In this document: positions 6,346-9,036 of the stretch, in pieces
Position numbering within the stretch: position 1 is the first letter of the stretch
How the letters are laid out: every line of letters starts with the position of its first letter
Source: Nitrososphaeraceae archaeon
Lineage (GTDB): Archaea; Thermoproteota; Nitrososphaeria; Nitrososphaerales; Nitrososphaeraceae
Assembly (NCBI GenBank): GCA_021155845.1
Contig: JAJNBK010000014.1
Location: forward strand, 1 to 9,036
Direction: 5' to 3'
DNA: 9,036 nucleotides
The notes under the pieces: model-generated
The model's database searches: none
The model's input: only the letters and a program-made list of their open reading frames with translations
What the model was told of the DNA's origin: nothing
Made by a program: the position numbers and the translations under genes

Positions 6346-6699
6346 TTACTTTTCATCTCTTTTTACTGGCTGGTAACTTTCAGAAAGTGTAAAGGATTCA
6401 TCAGGATCGCGGCAGTGTTGTCTTCCTTTATCAGTAATACTAATTCTTTTGTCAGGATGTTGTATTATATATCCTAGCTCATCTCGAAAAAACTTTATGG
6501 CCAAAGGTGCGATTTGGTCTTGATCAAATGCTGATAGATCATCATTATCTTTCCAAAGTTCATCTACAGCGAACATTGTAGGTTGACCTTTTCGTTTAGC
6601 ATCATCATGTTTTTCGCAAAGTATTTTCATAAAATTTGCTCCTATAGTGCGTCTGTGATTTTCGTATAGTTGTGAATTGGTATTATTATCATTTGACAT
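6346..6699 (-). CDS. Small hypothetical protein with putative winged-helix fold
   Basis: I do not recognise a named family for this 117-residue cytosolic protein. The centre reads as helix RRTIGANFMKILCEKHDDAK (16-35), a loop, helix MFAVDELWKD (42-51), and helix DQIAPLAIKFFRDELGYIIQ (61-80). This runs into ISITDKGRQHCRD (86-98). The end, a hydrophobic strand, a turn and 'I.ITDKGR..C', is what the wing and last helix of MarR/PadR-like winged-helix DNA-binding proteins look like. Archaea carry many such short orphan regulators. The N-terminus (MSNDNNTNSQ) and C-terminus are polar and probably disordered. The ATG at 6699 is preceded by an AT box at leaderless distance. It stands alone, converging on yjbQ, with a long gene-free region upstream. 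DNA binding and any target are inferred. Confidence 0.7.
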   Translation of the reverse strand: MSNDNNTNSQLYENHRRTIGANFMKILCEKHDDAKRKGQPTMFAVDELWKDNDDLSAFDQDQIAPLAIKFFRDELGYIIQHPDKRISITDKGRQHCRDPDESFTLSESYQPVKRDEK

Positions 6700-6715
6700 T
6701 ATTCCATCGGATGTA

Positions 6716-6726
6716 AAATATATTCT
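6716..6726 (-). promoter_or_regulatory. Putative TATA box of the winged-helix gene
   Basis: On the minus strand this reads GAATATATTTT, about 17-27 nt upstream of the ATG at 6699. Position and composition suit an archaeal TATA box with a leaderless transcript. Confidence 0.4.
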
Positions 6727-7598
6727 CTTTTATGATTTAAGGGTTGATAATCTATACAACAGATTCATAAGGATTGACAATGTGAATTGCATGAAAATAA
6801 TAAACTTGTTTTTATATATACGGCAAATGGATAATATGAGCATGCAAATAAATAAAAAATAGTAATAATCCTATAGTAACAATATTGTTGGTAGTCTCTT
6901 TTCAATAGATATTCTTTCTTTAATTTGCTGCATAAATCTTCAGTACAATACAAGGAAAGTCTGCTAAATCTACCTATTCGATTTTTCCCATCAATAATTC
7001 TAGTGCGAACTGCTTTATGTTATAATTTGATGCAAGAAAGAAAAGATTGAAGAATATTTTTACTATCTTTTATTTTTTTCATAGTTGTAAAAGGCTTCTT
7101 TATTGCATATTATGCCCTTAGTTTGAAATAACTATAAACTTTATTCTTAAATCTTCATTCTATGCTATATTTCCTTGGGTATAGAACATGCGTTCTAGTA
7201 TACATATGCTATCATTGAAGCCATATCCATCATAACCATTGTCATGTCTCATATACCAACTAAATTCGTAAAAGTACCCCAGTTAGTCTTCAATCTTTGC
7301 TATAATCAAGTTATTTGAATCTTTGAATAAGAAGAATTACCGAGCCATACTATACATTCATCAGTATTTATCAAAGATACACACCTATTTTTCTAGCTCT
7401 TGCAACCCTATATCATAGATAAGTGATGTAGCATCTTTGTCCAGAATAATTCTAAAATCTTGTTAATCTTTATTTTGTGAAGATAGGTACTTCCTCTGCA
7501 TATTTCTTATAAGTAATTCTAACGAGATTTAAATTGGTGCTGATCTAGTACGTACATAGAAAAGATTCCTATATATTTAGAAAACTAAATGCTACATC

Positions 7599-7606
7599 TT
7601 TATATA
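7599..7606 (+). promoter_or_regulatory. TATA box of the secreted-protein gene
   Basis: TTTATATA is the best archaeal TATA-box match in the window. It lies 28-35 nt upstream of the ATG at 7634, predicting transcription starting within a few bases of the start codon. No ribosome binding site is present. Confidence 0.6.
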
Positions 7607-7633
7607 TACTGTTAATATCTTTGTATCTTTCAG

Positions 7634-8206
7634 ATGAATGACAAAAAACACTTTATTGCAATCACAATAGCGCTAATTACTGTAGCTACCAGCCTTATGA
7701 TGGCTATAGATGATGGAGTCCAAACATTGCAAAATAAGCTTGTATTCGCTCAGACATCATCGTCTGCCTCTTCTTTCTCAGCTGTACATATAACAAAAGA
7801 TACAACTAACTCTTATACTATATCTTCAGGATTTACAAGTATAGGAACATTTGATACCACATATACAATAGCAGGTGACATTAATTCAATGAAAAATGCA
7901 AGAGATCTAATAATATCTACAGTTACAAAAGATTATGATAGCACACCAACGATAGGCTATGTGAAAGTCGCACCGCAAAAAACTGCTCAGGGGGAAGCAA
8001 ATACTTCTTCTTCTTCTTCTCCTCAACCATCAACCATAGCAAATCCATTTGCAGATAAAGCAACCATAAATCAAAGAATTACAACTGAAATTGAAAAAGC
8101 TATGGAGTCAGCCGCGAAATCTAATTTTGTTACTCTGGAAATCAAGTGCGATTTTGGTATGGATCTTTCTGACTGGAAATGTAGTAGTCATGGCTTGCTG
8201 GGGTGA
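7634..8206 (+). CDS. Secreted hypothetical protein with serine-rich linker
   Basis: This 190-residue protein is not recognised. It has a typical secretion signal: basic start MNDKKH, hydrophobic core FIAITIALITVATSLMMAI (7-25), and an end at LVFAQ (36-40), a cleavage region (probably after Ala39) seen in many exported Nitrososphaeria proteins. The mature part begins with a Ser/Ala patch (TSSSASSFSA) and a beta-rich segment, YTISSGFTSIGTFDTTYTIA (61-80). A Ser/Pro linker (124-134), a charged helix (about 143-162) and a strand ending in two cysteines follow (Cys172 and Cys183), which could form a disulfide outside the cell. The linker is coded by an uninterrupted CTT/TCT triplet run (8004-8020). 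It has its own strong TATA box and appears monocistronic. Two beta segments of similar style flank the linker, but no enzyme motif is visible. Confidence 0.8.
   Translation: MNDKKHFIAITIALITVATSLMMAIDDGVQTLQNKLVFAQTSSSASSFSAVHITKDTTNSYTISSGFTSIGTFDTTYTIAGDINSMKNARDLIISTVTKDYDSTPTIGYVKVAPQKTAQGEANTSSSSSPQPSTIANPFADKATINQRITTEIEKAMESAAKSNFVTLEIKCDFGMDLSDWKCSSHGLLG
8004..8020 (+). repeat. CTT trinucleotide microsatellite inside the secreted-protein gene
   Basis: Seventeen bases of perfect CTT repeat encode the serine run at residues 125-129. Slippage by whole units would change the linker length without breaking the frame. Confidence 0.7.
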
Positions 8207-8351
8207 TGTTTATGAATTAGATTAAATGTCCTACATTTCTTTTTTATTGATATATCTTGTATACAGATACTATGCAAAGGAAGTCGATTGACGGTTTACT
8301 TGCGTAAATTACTATGAATATATAATAATCGTATCAATATATTATTAAAGG

Positions 8352-8359
8352 TTTTTTTT
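8352..8359 (+). terminator. Oligo-T run after the secreted-protein gene
   Basis: Eight T in a row lie about 145 nt after the secreted-protein stop, followed by a second run of seven at 8376-8382. Together they are a plausible archaeal termination zone separating this gene from the next. Confidence 0.4.
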
Positions 8360-8375
8360 ATAAGATAATCTGCAG

Positions 8376-8382
8376 TTTTTTT
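8376..8382 (+). terminator. Second oligo-T run
   Basis: Seven T follow the first run by 16 nt, preceded by CTGCAG. It probably acts with the first run, but it also lies only about 32 nt before the next start codon, so it may belong to that promoter region instead. Confidence 0.3.
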
Positions 8383-8413
8383 AGTATTATTACTTTATTG
8401 TCAGAATCCTTTC

Positions 8414-8752
8414 TTGACATCAGATCAACAAAAGAAAACAGGAGAATTAAACGCCAATCAACAATCAGAGATCGGACGAGAAAAAACTACAGCCATAAGA
8501 CTTTTTGAAATGATACAAAAAAGTATTACAGTTATTTTCGTACAATTATGTGTGCTTCTCTACTCTATCATGGCTTTTTTCAAATTCTATTTTGAAATTG
8601 TACAAGTTAAGAAATTTAATCATAGTCTTATGGTTGATGCTAACCACAAGGTTATGAACTTCCATAAGAAGTGCCATAGCTTTGTCGCTTTATTGATTGA
8701 GGCTCTGTGGGATTTGAGTTTGATGAAAGGTCTATCAGATGTCCAATACTAA
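8414..8752 (+). CDS. Small putative membrane protein, unknown
   Basis: The 112-residue reading frame has no family that I recognise. It has a polar N-terminus (MTSDQQKKTGELNANQQSEI), one clear membrane helix at about 37-63 (SITVIFVQLCVLLYSIMAFF and on), and a basic, histidine-containing segment (KKFNHSL...NHKVMNFHKKCH). A second, shorter hydrophobic helix follows at about 89-103 (SFVALLIEALWDLSL). The layout suggests a membrane-anchored small protein with an amphipathic C-terminal helix. The only available start is TTG at 8414, since the frame is open back to a TAA at 8366 without an ATG. An AT-rich stretch at 8384-8398 could be its promoter. It lies between the secreted protein and an amidohydrolase on the same strand. 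The reading frame is likely but not proven to be real. Confidence 0.5.
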   Translation: MTSDQQKKTGELNANQQSEIGREKTTAIRLFEMIQKSITVIFVQLCVLLYSIMAFFKFYFEIVQVKKFNHSLMVDANHKVMNFHKKCHSFVALLIEALWDLSLMKGLSDVQY

Positions 8753-8789
8753 ATTACCTTTGATATAGTTTAAGAATAGGAAGATTCTC

Positions 8790-8806
8790 AGTTTTTACTG
8801 AAAACT
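8790..8806 (+). repeat. Hairpin-forming inverted repeat abutting the amidohydrolase start
   Basis: AGTTTT (8790-8795) and AAAACT (8801-8806) are perfectly complementary around the loop TACTG. The right arm ends at the base before the ATG. An overlapping alternative pairs CAGT (8789-8792) with ACTG (8797-8800). It could be an operator, the T-run terminator of the upstream gene, or chance. Confidence 0.4.
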
Positions 8807-9036
8807 ATGAAAGTAATTAAATCCAGGTTATTGTTTGATGGTATTGATGAGAAAAGAGATTGTTTCATAGGATTTGAGAAAGATGAAATAAAATATGTTG
8901 GAAATAGCCAACCTAAAGAAAGTGACGAGATAATAGCGGAAGGAGTTGTCGTTACACCAGCATTTATAGATTCACATAGTCATATTGGAATGGTGAGATC
9001 GGGTGAGCCAGATAAGGAAGAAGAAGCAAATGAACA
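8807..9036 (+). CDS. Metal-dependent amidohydrolase, N-terminal part (runs off the window)
   Basis: Seventy-six codons are visible before the sequence ends, so there is no stop. The start MKVIKSRLLFDGIDEKRDCF and the short beta segment FEKDEIKYVG form the N-terminal beta-sandwich of the amidohydrolase superfamily. VVVTPAFIDSHSHIGMVRSG (47-66) is its signature: after 'TP.fID', His57 and His59 form the HxH pair that binds the active-site metal. The following acidic stretch GEPDKEEEANE resembles imidazolonepropionase-like or prolidase-like amidohydrolases, in which a similar 'GEP..E.EANE' follows the HxH motif. Such enzymes hydrolyse cyclic or peptide-like amides in the cytosol; full proteins usually have about 380-420 residues. 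The ATG is set by the family alignment. A TATA-like run is at 8769-8779. The exact substrate cannot be told from this fragment. Confidence 0.85.
   Translation, partial: MKVIKSRLLFDGIDEKRDCFIGFEKDEIKYVGNSQPKESDEIIAEGVVVTPAFIDSHSHIGMVRSGEPDKEEEANE

Larger units (their letters stand above)
6700..7633. other. 934-nt gene-free region with possible decayed gene
   Basis: No intact gene is visible on either strand. The left 160 nt are very AT-rich. On the minus strand, about 7160-7462 contains short open stretches with protein-like composition in different frames, broken by stops (see findings), which may be remnants of a small gene. No tRNA-like T-loop sequence or box C/D pair was recognised. The right end carries the promoter of the secreted-protein gene. 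Confidence 0.5.

Noticed and set aside
6677..6862. Plus-strand open frame of 61 codons
   Set aside because: It overlaps the start and promoter of the minus-strand winged-helix gene and has a low-complexity Ile/Asn/Leu composition typical of AT-rich non-coding DNA.
6765..6953. Minus-strand open frame of 62 codons
   Set aside because: Its Tyr/Leu/Ser-rich composition mirrors AT-rich spacer; no motif, conserved start context or neighbour supports it.
6700..7633. tRNA, C/D-box RNA or CRISPR array in the long gap
   Set aside because: I looked for a T-loop GTTCRANNC with flanking stems, paired C and D boxes, and regularly spaced repeats, and found none by eye.

Overview
The window looks like a piece of a low-GC archaeal chromosome, most likely from the Nitrososphaeria (Thaumarchaeota), perhaps a Nitrosocosmicus- or Nitrososphaera-like soil lineage. 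This is inference. It rests on AT-rich intergenic DNA, TATA-like boxes about 25-35 nt upstream of several start codons with no Shine-Dalgarno sequence (the leaderless archaeal style), several TTG starts, short oligo-T runs downstream of genes, a secreted protein whose signal peptide ends in VFAQ, and a mostly monocistronic layout. No rRNA, tRNA, CRISPR array, transposase or phage gene was seen.

Left part (1-2455, + strand): the window opens inside a family 1 extracellular solute-binding protein of a sugar-type ABC transporter (3-1022, 5' end cut off). No permease or ATPase gene follows. After a 296-nt gap comes a membrane sensor with an extracellular double-Cache-like domain between two membrane helices (1319-2455). 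It ends in a short cytoplasmic coil where a histidine kinase would normally continue. These two genes look richer in GC than most of what follows.

Middle part (2456-6699): an AlkA-type DNA glycosylase (2737-3351, +) converges on an amidase-signature hydrolase (3418-4842, -). The amidase is divergent from a small DUF4760-like protein (5032-5442, +). A YjbQ/UPF0047 protein (5807-6226, +) then converges on a small putative winged-helix protein (6346-6699, -). Most of these genes have their own promoter-like AT box, so I see no multi-gene operon.

Right part (6700-9036): a 934-nt gap holds no intact gene, but has coding-like fragments on the minus strand that may be a decayed gene. It is followed by a secreted serine-rich protein (7634-8206), a small putative membrane protein with a TTG start (8414-8752), and the first 76 codons of a metal-dependent amidohydrolase that runs off the window (8807-9036).

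The genes do not form one obvious pathway. Nutrient sensing and uptake (binding protein and Cache sensor), base-excision repair (AlkA), amide hydrolysis (amidase, amidohydrolase) and unknown small proteins sit side by side, as in an ordinary accessory or mixed chromosomal region. The most interesting item is the orphan binding protein followed by an output-less sensor. I did not find convincing evidence of a new multi-gene system.
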